A stretch of 55,543 nucleotides of DNA, from NCBI RefSeq assembly GCF_014695575.1, contig NZ_JACJOO010000069.1, positions 1-55,543 of the forward strand, read 5' to 3'. The notes below the pieces were generated by a model. It was not told the DNA's origin and ran no database searches. It was given only the letters and a program-made list of their open reading frames with translations. The DNA comes from Leptolyngbya sp. FACHB-8. GTDB taxonomy: Bacteria > Cyanobacteriota > Cyanobacteriia > Elainellales > Elainellaceae. Made by a program: the position numbers and the translations under genes. How positions within the stretch are numbered: position 1 is the stretch's first letter; every line of letters starts with the position of its first letter. Shown piece by piece: positions 18,703 through 29,000 of the stretch.

Positions 18703-18749
18703 ATTTGTGTTGTGGGTGGGGTGCGAAGCACCCCACCCACAACACAAAT
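18703..18749. repeat. Hairpin with 22-bp perfect stem
   Basis: ATTTGTGTTGTGGGTGGGGT and two further bases pair exactly with the right arm around a GAA loop. It lies in the 436-bp stretch 18418-18853 between the binding-protein promoter side and the regulator's 3' end. The right arm runs into a 26-bp sequence repeated at 40001. Confidence 0.75.
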
Positions 18750-18765
18750 GTGTAAGTCCTGTTCA
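18740..18765 (+). repeat. 26-bp dispersed repeat, copy 1
   Basis: CAACACAAATGTGTAAGTCC followed by TGTTCA. The same 26 bases with one change (C for T at position 12) occur at 40001-40026, in both cases next to a long hairpin. Confidence 0.75.
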
Positions 18766-18771
18766 AGTCAA

Positions 18772-18803
18772 AGAAACCCGGTGTTTTTAAAAACACCGGG
18801 TTT
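18772..18803. repeat. Perfect 32-bp palindrome, GAAACCCGGTGTTT type
   Basis: GAAACCCGGTGTTTTT is followed immediately by its complement. A related palindrome lies at 21326-21359. It is about 50 bp beyond the regulator gene's stop (minus strand). Confidence 0.75.
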
Positions 18804-18853
18804 CTGGCAGTCAGGAAATCAAGTTAAACAGGCTTTCAAAAGAGCGATTTTTT

Positions 18854-19537
18854 CTAATAGAAATCCAATGATTTCAATCGATAACCAACGCCATGGACCG
18901 TCTCAATCAAATCCTTCGGTGCTCCAGCCGCTTTAAGTTTGCTCCGCAGGTTCTTGATATAGGTTTTGATGGTGGATTCTTCCGGTAATTCCTGCCATGT
19001 CCAAATCTGCTCCAGCATGGCGGAAGGGCTGAGCACTCGCTTTCCATAACGGAGAAGGGCTTCCAAAAGAGCAAACTCCTTGGGGGTCAGGTGGATGGGC
19101 GATCGCCCATACATCACCTCATAGGTAGCCGGGTCCAGGGACAAATCGCCCCATCGTAGAATAGGTGCGATTCCTGATTGCCCCCGCCGTAACAAAGCGC
19201 GAATTTGAGCCAGTAATTCCTGCAAGTTAAACGGCTTCACCATATAAGCATCGGCCCCGGCATCCAGGCCCATCACCTTATCCAGGCTGGTGTCACGGGC
19301 AGTGAGCATGAGCGCAGGGGTAAAGTTACCGCGATCGCGCAACCGCTGGCATAACAAGATTCCATCCAGTTTTGGCAGGGTCACATCGAGCAGGAGCAAA
19401 TCATATTGAAAGGCCTGCGTTTGCTCCCAGGCTGCTTCGCCATCCCGCACACAATCCACACTGTACCGTTGAGCAGTCAGGGCTTCCATCAACGATTCAG
19501 ACAGTTGGTTATCGTCCTCGACCAACAGAATTCGCAT
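18854..19537 (-). CDS. OmpR-family response regulator
   Basis: A DNA-binding regulator of 227 residues. The receiver domain (1-120) has the acidic pair EDD at 7-9, phospho-Asp in LLLDVTLPKLDG at about residue 51, and Lys in KPFNLQEL near 101. The winged-helix domain (about 125-225) contains LTPKEFALLEALLRYGKRVLS and the recognition helix region TIKTYIKNLRSKL. All catalytic residues are present. No kinase is adjacent. Its targets are unknown; the neighbouring ABC operon is one possibility. Confidence 0.94.
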   Translation of the reverse strand: MRILLVEDDNQLSESLMEALTAQRYSVDCVRDGEAAWEQTQAFQYDLLLLDVTLPKLDGILLCQRLRDRGNFTPALMLTARDTSLDKVMGLDAGADAYMVKPFNLQELLAQIRALLRRGQSGIAPILRWGDLSLDPATYEVMYGRSPIHLTPKEFALLEALLRYGKRVLSPSAMLEQIWTWQELPEESTIKTYIKNLRSKLKAAGAPKDLIETVHGVGYRLKSLDFY

Positions 19538-19828
19538 CGTCGATCTTCCGTATGCTTCTACCGTGAGGTCATTGAATTGAGGTGATGTTTGAACGGGTGG
19601 TTTAAGCGTTTGCCAAGGCCAAAATTTAATCAGCTATGACATGCCGTTTTCCCTCAAGTTTTTCCATCCTGCTATAGAGAAAACAAGCAAATTGTTGTCT
19701 TTAATACATTTGTTTAATTGTGTCGATGCGTTCTCTATTTTTGAGGAGATCAAATAGAGCACCCGCCTCCGCCACTACGCTGTCATTGCTATTCTGAGGA
19801 AAGCGTTTTATGGGTGTGGGCGATCGCT

Positions 19829-21301
19829 ATGGCAGAACGATTACAAAACTACATCAATGGCATTTGGTGTGACTCCAACGCGACGGAGACATTAGATGTC
19901 ATTAACCCGGCCACCAATGAGATTCTGGCGCAAGTGCCCCTCTCCCCCGGAAGCGAAGTTGATGCCGCCGCCAACGCTGCTGCCGAGGCGTTCAAATCCT
20001 GGCGACGGGTGCCTCCTAACGATCGTGTGCAATACCTCTTCAAACTTAAAGGTTTAATGGAAGAGAACCTGGATGAGTTAGCCCGCACCATTACGTTGGA
20101 GTGCGGCAAAACCTTTGGGGAAGCGCGGGCTGAAATGCAGCGGGCGATTGAAAACGTGGAAGTTGCCTGTGGGGTTCCCATGCTGATGCAGGGGGATGTG
20201 CTGGAGGACATTGCGCGGGGCATTGACGAGATGATGATTCGTCAACCTGTGGGAGTGTGTGCCGCGATCGCCCCCTTCAACTTCCCCGGCATGATTCCCT
20301 TCTGGTTTTTGCCCTATGCGATCGCCTGTGGCAACACCTACGTCATTAAGCCCTCGGAAAAGGTTCCTTTGACCCTGCAAAAGGTGATGCAGCTCATCGA
20401 GAAGACAGGGCTTCCTGCTGGGGTCGTCAACCTGGTCAACGGTGCGAAGGAAGCGGTGGATGCGATTCTAGATCATCCAGCCATTCGGGCTATTAGCTTT
20501 GTTGGGTCGAGTCCCGTTGCCAAATATGTCTACAGTCGTGGTGCTGCTAATGGGAAGCGGATGCAGTGCCAGGGCGGCGCGAAAAACCCGATCATCATTC
20601 TGCCGGATGCGGATCTGGATATGACGACTCGTATCACGCTGGATAGTGCCTTTGGCTGTGCCGGACAGCGCTGCCTCGCTGCCTCGCTGATGGTGACGGT
20701 GGGTAAAGCGAAAGAGCCATTTACGGAGGCGATCGCCGAAGGGGCCAAATCCCGCGTGGTCGGTTTTGGGTTGGATGAAGGCGTACAAATGGGACCCGTC
20801 ATCAATCATGCCAGTCGGGAGCGAATTGAGAGTCTGGTTGCTCAGGGCGTCGAGGAGGGCGCAAAGGTGCTGATCGACGGTCGCAGTCCTCAGGTAAGCG
20901 GCTATGAGCAGGGTAGCTTTGTACGGCCCACACTTTTACAAAACGTCAGGCCCGATAGCCTGATCGCTCAAACAGAGATCTTTGGTCCGGTACTGGGGAT
21001 GTTGAACGTGGAGACGATTGAAGAGGCGATCGCCCTCGTCAATAGCGGCCACTGGGGTAACATGGCCTGTCTTTTCACGAGCAGTGGCGCAGCAGCCCGC
21101 AAGTTCCGCTACGAAGCCGAGGCTGGAAATATTGGTATCAATATTGGAGTAGCAGCCCCGATGGCCTTCTTTCCCTTCAGCGGCTGGAAAGATAGCTTCT
21201 TTGGAGACTTACATGGGCAAGGCCGCCATGCAGTTGAATTTTTCACGCAAACGAAGGTCGTAATCGAGCGCTGGTTCCAGGACTGGTCACGGCAGTTTTA
21301 A
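19829..21301 (+). CDS. mmsA: CoA-acylating methylmalonate-semialdehyde dehydrogenase
   Basis: An NAD-dependent aldehyde dehydrogenase of 490 residues. In the MmsA branch it oxidises methylmalonate or malonate semialdehyde to propionyl- or acetyl-CoA, in valine and inositol breakdown. The N-terminal sequence [11 protein letters not shown], the core [21 protein letters not shown] and the catalytic cysteine in [12 protein letters not shown] are typical. I prefer the ATG at 19829 to a GTG at 19814. It is alone on its strand, without other valine or inositol catabolic genes, so its pathway here is uncertain. Its 3' end meets thrB tail to tail. Confidence 0.9.
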   Translation: MAERLQNYINGIWCDSNATETLDVINPATNEILAQVPLSPGSEVDAAANAAAEAFKSWRRVPPNDRVQYLFKLKGLMEENLDELARTITLECGKTFGEARAEMQRAIENVEVACGVPMLMQGDVLEDIARGIDEMMIRQPVGVCAAIAPFNFPGMIPFWFLPYAIACGNTYVIKPSEKVPLTLQKVMQLIEKTGLPAGVVNLVNGAKEAVDAILDHPAIRAISFVGSSPVAKYVYSRGAANGKRMQCQGGAKNPIIILPDADLDMTTRITLDSAFGCAGQRCLAASLMVTVGKAKEPFTEAIAEGAKSRVVGFGLDEGVQMGPVINHASRERIESLVAQGVEEGAKVLIDGRSPQVSGYEQGSFVRPTLLQNVRPDSLIAQTEIFGPVLGMLNVETIEEAIALVNSGHWGNMACLFTSSGAAARKFRYEAEAGNIGINIGVAAPMAFFPFSGWKDSFFGDLHGQGRHAVEFFTQTKVVIERWFQDWSRQF

Positions 21302-21325
21302 CCCCCACGACAAAACCAGGGACTA

Positions 21326-21359
21326 AGAAACCCGATGTTTCTACAAACACCGGGTTTCT
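21326..21359. terminator. Palindrome between convergent mmsA and thrB
   Basis: AGAAACCCGATGTTT and AAACACCGGGTTTCT pair with one mismatch around a 4-base loop, in the 83-bp convergent spacer. It probably ends both transcripts. The sequence is related to the palindrome at 18772. Confidence 0.6.
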
Positions 21360-21384
21360 AACCTCTCAGAACCTCTTACAACTC

Positions 21385-22302
21385 CTAAGGCGTCTCAATA
21401 CGCGTTCCTGTAGGGTCTATCTTTAAAACCTTGACTTCCGATTGGATAGATTGACTTGTCCAGGCCGCCTGCATCGCCTGGGCAATCTTTTCTCCATGGG
21501 AGGGGTGAGCGATCGCTAACAATGTAGGCCCAGCCCCGCTAATCACCAACTCATAAGCTCCAGCGGCGATCGCTCCCTCCCGCACTGCATCAAACCCATG
21601 CATCAACGATTTGCGGTAGGGCTGGTGAATTCGGTCTTTCAAAGCGCTACGGAGCCAGTCAGGATTACCTGTCTCCAACGCACGTACCAGCAAACCCAAG
21701 TGAGCCATGTTAAAAATGGCATCAGCCCGGCTGTATTCCTGGGGCAACACGCGGCGTGCTTCAGCGGTAGATACCTCAAAGTCGGGAACGCCCAACACAA
21801 ATGCAATGTCGGGATGACAGGGTAACTCGCAAATCGTCCATTCGCCCTCACTTTCGGCAGCGAGACGGCAGCCTCCGAGGAGAGCGGGAACGATGTTGTC
21901 GGGATGGCCTTCGATGGCGATCGCCATTTCCATCACCTGCTCCTGGCTCAGGGGTGAGCCTGCCAGAGCGTTGGCTCCCACTAAGCCCCCAACGATAGCT
22001 GTGGCAGAGCTACCCAAACCACGGGAGAGAGGGACTTGAAGGTCAATGGATAAATGCAAGCCCGGTGCGGGTTGGCCGATGTGGTCGAAGAACTTGAGGA
22101 AGGATTTGTAGGCCAGGTTGGACTCGTCGCGTACGACGCGATCGGCTTCGGCTCCGGTTACGTCAATTTGTAAGCCAGATTCCGCTCGGGTGAACTGGAA
22201 ACGGTTGTATAGGGTGAGTGCAGCACCTAAACAATCGAAACCCGGCCCTACGTTTGAGGTGGTTCCCGGTACGGTTACAACAACGGAATCAGGCATTGTC
22301 AT
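21385..22302 (-). CDS. thrB: Homoserine kinase
   Basis: A GHMP-family kinase of 305 residues that phosphorylates L-homoserine in threonine synthesis. The ATP loop is PLSRGLGSSATAIVGG. The N-terminal VVTVPGTTSNVGPGFDCLGAAL and the C-terminal VISGAGPTLLAIAHP are diagnostic. The ATG at 22302 was taken; another at 22296 is equally possible. No other threonine genes are adjacent. Downstream it converges with mmsA; upstream lies the first copy of the 140-bp repeat. Confidence 0.96.
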   Translation of the reverse strand: MTMPDSVVVTVPGTTSNVGPGFDCLGAALTLYNRFQFTRAESGLQIDVTGAEADRVVRDESNLAYKSFLKFFDHIGQPAPGLHLSIDLQVPLSRGLGSSATAIVGGLVGANALAGSPLSQEQVMEMAIAIEGHPDNIVPALLGGCRLAAESEGEWTICELPCHPDIAFVLGVPDFEVSTAEARRVLPQEYSRADAIFNMAHLGLLVRALETGNPDWLRSALKDRIHQPYRKSLMHGFDAVREGAIAAGAYELVISGAGPTLLAIAHPSHGEKIAQAMQAAWTSQSIQSEVKVLKIDPTGTRIETP

Positions 22303-22460
22303 CAATCCAATTCAATACAAAAGACGGGTTTTCCCGGGGCGTTTTTGTAAGGCTGATTTTTTGCGGGTGTAGCGCATGTAAATCAACGGTTGCCGGGAAT
22401 TTTCAAACATCCCTTAATGTACTGGACTTTAGACGCGTTTTGTTTGCTGCATTGGTAAAG

Positions 22461-22600
22461 ACCCTGCTTGGAGGTGCGCCGCCCTCCAAATCTCCCGACT
22501 GGGGGACGGGCGTCCCTCCCCCAGACCCCCTAGACAAGGAGGTTTTGCAGGGGTGGTGTCAGGCCGCTTCGCACCTGTGGGGTTTGGATCAGGTGTGGGT
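22461..22600 (+). repeat. 140-bp dispersed repeat, copy A
   Basis: This segment recurs, inverted, at 29578-29717 with roughly eight differences. It includes an internal hairpin (GGGGGACGGG...CCCTCCCCC). It lies in the 330-bp gene-free stretch between thrB and the HD-domain gene; the rest of that stretch shows nothing. No open frame or known insertion-sequence end is recognised. Confidence 0.85.
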
Positions 22601-22632
22601 GATGTCGTTGCATGGACCGCTCTATCGGTGTT

Positions 22633-23496
22633 TTAGGCGGCTAGGAGGGGGCGATCGCACTCCACTCGGTATAGGTTCATTTTCAGGTTTCGGATGGTTT
22701 GGCGGCCGTCTTGGGTTGCTTCTAAGTAGAGCAAGGCGTCTTGAATGAGGGGGCGCACAATGTTGCGGTAGAAGGAGGGATAGGCTGCTCGCATATCGCT
22801 CGGGTGGCGGTAGCCGAGGCGCTCGGTCATGCCGATTTCCTGGAACTCGTAGAAGAGGGTTGGCAGTTTTTGTAAATAACGGGGGTCGCTCAACTGGCCA
22901 ATCAAATCGGCAGCACGGGTTAAGCCAGGATAGTGATGGGTATCTTGATAGAGGGCAACCGCTGGAACTGGGAAGCGGGTGAATTCGATGTGGTCTTTGA
23001 TGCGATCGCCCTCGACTGACGGATGGCTTGTCAAATGCTCATCAACAAATTGCTGGCTGCGATCGACATGATAAGGAGCGAGGCTGGCATCTGTCGCGCC
23101 AATGGGCAACGCAATAAATTTGCAATCTTTACCCGTAACAAAGAGCCGTTCACGACGGCGATCGAGGCGGCAAACCCCTTTGACATAGCCAATGTCATGG
23201 CATAGCAAACCCACGATGAAATGCAACCAATCTTCGGGGGTTACGTTGCCTTCGAGTCGCTGTTTACCGCGCAAAATGTCTTGCCCAACGAGGGTGACAA
23301 GAATGGTGTGTTCGATGTCGTGGTAGGGCGCATCGCTAAATGCCAGGGTCGATAATGTTAGGGTCGCGACCTTTTGAAGCACATCTATGTGCTGGCTACA
23401 AAGGTTACGGGAATGGGAGCTGCCATAGACGTGGTAATAGCCTTCAATCAAGCGATCGATGCAGTTTTGTATCATCACGGCGGTGATATCAAACAT
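22633..23496 (-). CDS. HD-domain metal-dependent phosphohydrolase
   Basis: A 287-residue soluble protein. It carries an HD-type metal site: YHDIEHT (His near residue 58) and CHDIGYVKG (His-Asp near 100), with further conserved His and Asp in APYHVDRS, QDTHHYPGL and AADLIGQLSDP. HD proteins of this type hydrolyse phosphate esters, often nucleotides or cyclic nucleotides; the substrate is not known. GAGGAG lies upstream of the ATG. It is transcribed away from the TIR-STAND gene and lies inside the pair of inverted 140-bp repeats. A role linked to its neighbours is inference. Confidence 0.85.
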   Translation of the reverse strand: MFDITAVMIQNCIDRLIEGYYHVYGSSHSRNLCSQHIDVLQKVATLTLSTLAFSDAPYHDIEHTILVTLVGQDILRGKQRLEGNVTPEDWLHFIVGLLCHDIGYVKGVCRLDRRRERLFVTGKDCKFIALPIGATDASLAPYHVDRSQQFVDEHLTSHPSVEGDRIKDHIEFTRFPVPAVALYQDTHHYPGLTRAADLIGQLSDPRYLQKLPTLFYEFQEIGMTERLGYRHPSDMRAAYPSFYRNIVRPLIQDALLYLEATQDGRQTIRNLKMNLYRVECDRPLLAA

Positions 23497-23660
23497 TACC
23501 TACTCCTCTGAGAATGCCTGTTCTGAACCGCCTCCACTATCTCCAAAAATTCATATAGACAACACCAAAAAAAGTCATAATTTTTGCGGTTGCCCTTGTA
23601 ATTTAGTATTTGGGCAGGAAATTGCGACTCAAGCATTTTCTGTAACGTAATTAGCAACAA

Positions 23661-23696
23661 AATCCTGCACCGCCGTGCAACGAGCGGGGCAGGATT
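23661..23696. repeat. Hairpin AATCCTGC...GCAGGATT
   Basis: Eight-base perfect arms with a 20-base loop, in the 620-bp gene-free stretch 23497-24116 between divergent genes. Confidence 0.5.
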
Positions 23697-23707
23697 ATAA
23701 GAGCGTC

Positions 23708-23772
23708 TTTGAAAAGTTAGTTTTGCATGCGCTAAGCATACGCAAAATCAAGCCATTTCGGGGCTTTTCAAA
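23708..23772. repeat. Nested imperfect hairpin
   Basis: The outer arms are TTTGAAAAG and CTTTTCAAA; an inner arm pair is TTTTGC and GCAAAA around GCTAAGC. The rest of the 620-bp spacer to 24116 holds no gene but should contain the promoter of the TIR-STAND operon. Confidence 0.5.
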
Positions 23773-24116
23773 CATTCTCCTAGCTTGATAAATTTCCGTA
23801 TCTCAGGGTGTCTGCGTCGTAAAAATAACCCATAAAACCTCATGAATTCTCAGCCCGGCTATCAGCGAGAATCCTTGGGAAATCATGGTATTGCGCCTTT
23901 GGGATTAGTGCTATGACCTGTAGGAACACGGAGATCAACCGTATTTCCTGTGATCTGGATCTCAAGTTGTGACATCCATCCGGCCTACAATTAGGTCACT
24001 TTCAGTACAACAACGGATTCTGCCCCCAATCCAGAAAATCAGCAATTGATCACCCAGTCCTCGGTTACGGTCATTGGCCCTAGCCCTATTTCACCTGCGA
24101 ATGTTCCTGAAAATGT

Positions 24117-25973
24117 ATGGATGTCAACGTTGCTTTAGAGTTTACTGAAAACCTAATTTTTAACCAGACCGGCAAACATTTGAGTGATCTGGAACGAGAT
24201 ATTTTCATTGGTTCCTGGCAACAGAAAACCTATGAGGAAATCTACCCCAGTAATCCTGAATATGTCGAGAAATACGTGGGTTACAAATTCTGGCAAAAAT
24301 TATCTGCGGCTCTCGGAGAGAAGGTGACTAAAAAGATGTTCCGGGGGGCGTTAGAGCGCGCTTTCAGTCAAACCTCATCTGTTACTGAAGGTAGTCCAGC
24401 CATTCCAATTCCTTCAGAACAGCGAGTTTTCATCAGCTATCAGCATCAAAAGCCCGATATTCAGTTGGCTCAAGCCTTAAAAGAGGCGATCGCCGCCGAA
24501 GGCTACTCCGTCTTCCTCAACCCTGATCCACCCGCGGATTCAGCTAAAGACTGGCTCACCCGTCTCAATACCCATCTGTCCCGCTGCCACTATTTTCTGG
24601 TGTTACTCTCACCTCAAGCTGTTTTCAGCGAAATGGTTCTCGAAGAACTGCGGCGGGTCAAAGAGTTGCAGGAACTCCAGGGCAACCAAATCCCCACTGT
24701 TCTCGCCATTCAGATCAACTGCCCTCCCAACATGCCTCTCAATGTCGAACTACAAAACTACCTGAGCACCGCCCATCAATGGTCCTGGCGTTCCCCCCAA
24801 GACACCCACTTCATCATCAAAGACATTCTCACAACCTTGGGCAGCGATTCAACCAACAGTTCACACCTGCTCCCCGCTCCCTCTTGCTCCCCTCCCCCTC
24901 CGCTCCCCTACTCCCCGGCCCCCTTACCCCCCTACCCTGTCGCTGACCCCGAAGTTCCCCAAGGGCAGGTACGGTTAGACTCGCCGTTTTATGTGGAGCG
25001 ATCGCCCTACGAAGCCCAGTGCTACCGCGAAATCATGGAGCCTGGCACACTGATTCGGATTAAAGCCCCCCGGCAGATGGGCAAGACCTCTCTCATGTCG
25101 CGTATTTTGGAGCGATCGCGAGAGCGAGGGTTGCTCACCGTTCCCCTCAGTTTTCAGCACGCCGATAAAGCCGTCTTTGAGAACCTCAATCACCTGCTGC
25201 AATGGTTTTGTGGCCGAATCGCGCGGCGTTTGCACCTGCCCTATAGCGTCGAGCATGTCTGGTCAGACACCTACGGCAGCAAAGACAACTGCACCGCTTA
25301 CTTTGAGGATTGTTTGCTGTCCGAAATCGAAACCCCGCTAGTGCTGGCGCTCGATGAAGTGGATCGAGTATTTCAATATCCCAAGATTGCTGACGACTTC
25401 TTTGGGCTATTGCGGGCCTGGTATGAGGAAGCGGGCTACGGCAGCAGTGATAGCCAGCTCTGGGAAAAGTTACGGCTAATAGTAGTGCATTCCACAGAAG
25501 TCTACATTCCGTTAGACGTGAACCAATCGCCCTTTAATGTAGGGTTGCCGATTGAGTTATCAGAATTTAGCGCAGCTCAGGTGCACGACTTGAGTTTGCG
25601 GCATGGACTGAATTGGTCGTCTCGGGAGGTTGAGCAGCTGATGCAGATGGTGGGAGGGCATCCCTATCTCGTGCGGGTGGCCCTCTACCACATTGCCCAG
25701 CAACAACTCACCCTGGACAAACTGCTCGAAACGGCTCCTACAGAAGCGGGCGTCTATGGCGATCACCTGCGACGGCATTTGTGGAACTTACAGAATCATC
25801 CAGACTTAGCAACAGCCTTTCAACGGGTGGTGACGACGGATGAGCCTGTAGAGTTAGCATCCATGCTGGCATTCAAATTACATAGCCTGGGCTTGGTGGA
25901 ATTAATGGGCAATGAAGTAATCTCCCGTTTTCAGTTATATCAGCGATATTTTCGCGATCGCATCCTCAATTAA
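24117..25973 (+). CDS. VMAP-type HTH + TIR + STAND AAA ATPase
   Basis: A 618-residue multidomain protein. Residues 1-90 match the helical N-terminal domain of cyanobacterial NB-ARC/VMAP proteins (GKHLSDLERDIFIGSWQ, YKFWQKLSAALGEKVTKK). Residues about 103-235 form a TIR domain (VFISYQHQKPDIQLAQALKE; FLVLLSPQAV). In it, SEMVLEEL aligns with the SxWCxxEL helix, keeping the Glu used for NAD+ cleavage in active TIRs. A proline-rich linker (about 250-282) leads to an AAA_35-like STAND ATPase with Walker A PRQMGKTSL near 320 and Walker B LVLALDEVD near 408. The next gene starts 34 bp later. Proteins of this plan act as NLR-like triggers; this one may be immune or signalling, unproven. Confidence 0.88.
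   Translation: MDVNVALEFTENLIFNQTGKHLSDLERDIFIGSWQQKTYEEIYPSNPEYVEKYVGYKFWQKLSAALGEKVTKKMFRGALERAFSQTSSVTEGSPAIPIPSEQRVFISYQHQKPDIQLAQALKEAIAAEGYSVFLNPDPPADSAKDWLTRLNTHLSRCHYFLVLLSPQAVFSEMVLEELRRVKELQELQGNQIPTVLAIQINCPPNMPLNVELQNYLSTAHQWSWRSPQDTHFIIKDILTTLGSDSTNSSHLLPAPSCSPPPPLPYSPAPLPPYPVADPEVPQGQVRLDSPFYVERSPYEAQCYREIMEPGTLIRIKAPRQMGKTSLMSRILERSRERGLLTVPLSFQHADKAVFENLNHLLQWFCGRIARRLHLPYSVEHVWSDTYGSKDNCTAYFEDCLLSEIETPLVLALDEVDRVFQYPKIADDFFGLLRAWYEEAGYGSSDSQLWEKLRLIVVHSTEVYIPLDVNQSPFNVGLPIELSEFSAAQVHDLSLRHGLNWSSREVEQLMQMVGGHPYLVRVALYHIAQQQLTLDKLLETAPTEAGVYGDHLRRHLWNLQNHPDLATAFQRVVTTDEPVELASMLAFKLHSLGLVELMGNEVISRFQLYQRYFRDRILN
24868..24938 (+). other. C-rich tract encoding the proline linker
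   Basis: About 70 bases are almost all C and T with many CCCC runs; the complementary strand has repeated GGGG runs. It encodes the Pro/Ser linker between the TIR and ATPase domains. The template strand could form a G-quadruplex. Confidence 0.7.
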
Positions 25974-26007
25974 TTCCTGTTCGCTTCCTCGTCACTTTTA
26001 ACATCCT

Positions 26008-29000
26008 ATGTATTACACCTATAAGGTTGGTGGGCATTTACCGGTCAATGCACCCAGCTATGTGGTTCGACAGGCTGACCATGACCTCTATGAGGGCCTA
26101 AAATCCGGGGAATTTTGCTATGTCTTAAATTCCCGGCAAATGGGCAAAAGCAGCCTGCGGGTACGGGCGATGCATCAGTTGCAAGCCGAGGGAATTGTGG
26201 GAGTGGCGCTCGATTTAACCCGCATTGGCAGCCAGGATATTACGGCTGAGCAGTGGTATGCCGGACTGATGCGCGGCCTGGTCAGAGCTTTGCGCTTGCC
26301 ATTGGACTTGAAAAGCTGGTTGCACGAACGGGAATTTTTGCCCCCCTTACAGCAGCTAAGCGAGTTTATTGAGGAGGTTTTGCTGGAATGTGTATCCGGC
26401 AAAATCGTTATCTTTATCGACGAAATTGACAGCATGCTCAGCCTCAATTTTCGAACGGATGACTTTTTTTCGTTTATTCGCAGTTGTAGTGAGTACGATC
26501 GCCTCACCTTCGCTCTCTTAGGCGTTGCCAGCCCCTCCGATTTAATTCAAGACAAGCACCACATCCCCTTCAATATTGGCCGAGCGATCGAACTCCACGG
26601 GTTCCAACTCTCCGAAGCAGAACCCCTAACTTGGGGCCTGGAACCCAAGTCAAGTAACCCCCACGCGGTACTCGAAGCTATTTTGGATTGGACTGCGGGG
26701 CAACCTTTTCTAACACAACGACTGTGTCAACTAATTGCATCCTCTGAGGAATTTATTCCAGCCGGGAAAGAAGCTGATTGGGTGCAGCAACTGGTGCAAA
26801 GCCGACTGATCGACAACTGGGAAGCGAAGGATGAACCGCCCCACTTAAAGAGCATTCGCGATCGCCTCCTCCGCATTAGCCAACGCCATCGTGGCCTTCT
26901 CGACACCTATCAGCAAATCCTCAACCGGGGCGAGATCGAAGCCTCTGACACATCTGAGCAGATGGATTTGCGGCTGTCGGGCCTGGTGGTAAAACACGGT
27001 GGCAAACTGGAAATTTCAAACCGGATTTATGCCGCAGTTTTTAATCAAGCCTGGGTTCATAAAGCGCTGATTGATCTGAAAGCTGACTTTATGGAAGTGG
27101 TCGCTGACCAGGAGAAGAAACTGCTTTCTATGCTGAATGTCATGGAAGGGAAGGATTTTGCCGAAGTCCTCCACCAAATTCTCGGCTCCATTACCCTCCG
27201 TTTAGGAGAACTGCTGAGCGTCGATCGCACCACTATCTTCTTCATTGATGAGGAGAAGAATGATATCTGGTCAATCATCGCCTGGTATGAACGGAGTGAT
27301 GAACCCGAAATTCAGGTCATTGCCAACAAAGGAAACGAAGGACAGGTTACGTATTTTCGCAACATGGTCAAGGGTTCCTTCCAGTTCGACAGTGAGTGGG
27401 GCGATCGCAAGGAAGCCCAGGTAGCAGACGGGAGCTATCAGGTACACAGCAATTTTTTGTTTCCGTTGTCGAGCGATCGCAAAAATCTCTTCGCTGTCTT
27501 GCAGTTGGTGAATAAATTAAAGCGCTTCACCTATCCCGAAGCGCCTCTAAGGGAACGGGTTAACCCTCAAGGGTTCACCAAAGCCGACGAAAAGCAACTG
27601 GAGGAATATGCCCCGGCCATTCTCAATATTCTGGCCCGCTGCCAGGAGTGTTACAAGCTCACCCAACGCTTGCAAGCATCCGAAGCCCTAACCGAAGCCA
27701 CCCGCTCTATCTCCCAGAGCAGCCTCGATTCCGATGAGATTATTCGCCGGGTTATGGAGGCGGCCAAAAAGCTGATGAACGCCGATCGCACCACCCTCTG
27801 GCTTCTGGATCCATCCAATAACGAGTTGTGGACAAAAATTTTGTTTGAGGATGGCACAGAAAGAGAAGTCCGCATTGGTGTGGGGCAGGGTTTTGCGGGG
27901 ATGGTGGCCAAAACAAAAGAGCCGCTAAACATTCCCTTTGATCTCTACGATCACCCCGATTCCGAAACCTCAAAACTCACCGATCAAAAGACGGGCTATC
28001 GCACCTGTAGTTTGCTCTGTATGCCTGTCTGGAGCCCCGATGGCGACCTGTTAGGCGTCACCCAACTCGTCAACAAACGCAAGCATGGCGATTATCCCGA
28101 CTATGACCCCGCCGATTGGCCCGAAGCCCCAGAGTGCTTTAATGCCAGCTTTGACACCAACAGCCAGAAGTACATGCAAATCTTCAACGCCCAGGTCGGC
28201 GTCGCCCTGCAAAATGCCAAGAAATTTGCCGAAATTAGAGAACAGAGCCAAAACCAGCCCCACAACATCGTGACGCAAACCCTCACTCTGTTAAATCAGG
28301 TGATGGATAACCAGGGCTTCGATGACATCCTCGACACTACATTGCGATCGATCACGCTGAAAATTGGCCGCTCCCTCCGAGCCGATCGCACCACTATCTT
28401 TCTCCTGGATGAGGAGCGGCAGGAGTTTTGGTCAATTGTAGCGGAGTCGGATGGGAGCGATCGCTCCCTGGAAATTCGCGTTCCTGCCCAGAAAGGCATC
28501 GTTGGTGAAGTTGCCCGCTCCCAACAAGTGATCAACATCGGCTACGACTTCTACGACGACCCCCGCTCCGCCACCGCCAAAGAGCAGGACAAGCGCAATC
28601 GCTACCGCACCTACACCATGCTCGCCATCCCCATGTTCAACGAGCAGGGCGACCTCATCGCAGTTATTCAACTGCTCAACAAACTCAAATTCACCCCCGA
28701 TCCCACCGCTTCCTTAGAAAACAAAATCGATCGCCAAGGCTTCAGTCAGGCCGACGAAGACCAATTCTTCGCCAACGCCCCCATGATCCGCATGATCCTG
28801 GAAAGCTTCTTCTCCTACCACAAAACCGCCCGAGGCCGACGTGTCGCCGCCACCCTCATGGCCGCCACCCGCTCCGTCAGCCAGGGCAGCTTAGAACCCG
28901 AAGATATTGTGCAACGCGTTATGGACGCTGCAAAAGAGCTGATGAATGCCGATCGCAGCACGCTTTGGGTACGCGATCGCGACGCCCATGAACTCTGGAC

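Noticed and set aside
12747..19537. CHASE kinase and OmpR regulator as a dedicated pair
   Set aside because: They lie over 4 kb apart on opposite strands with unrelated genes between. The pairing is possible but not supported.
22218..22748. 176-codon frame on the plus strand
   Set aside because: It spans the thrB start, the 140-bp repeat and the HD gene's 3' end in the antisense direction.
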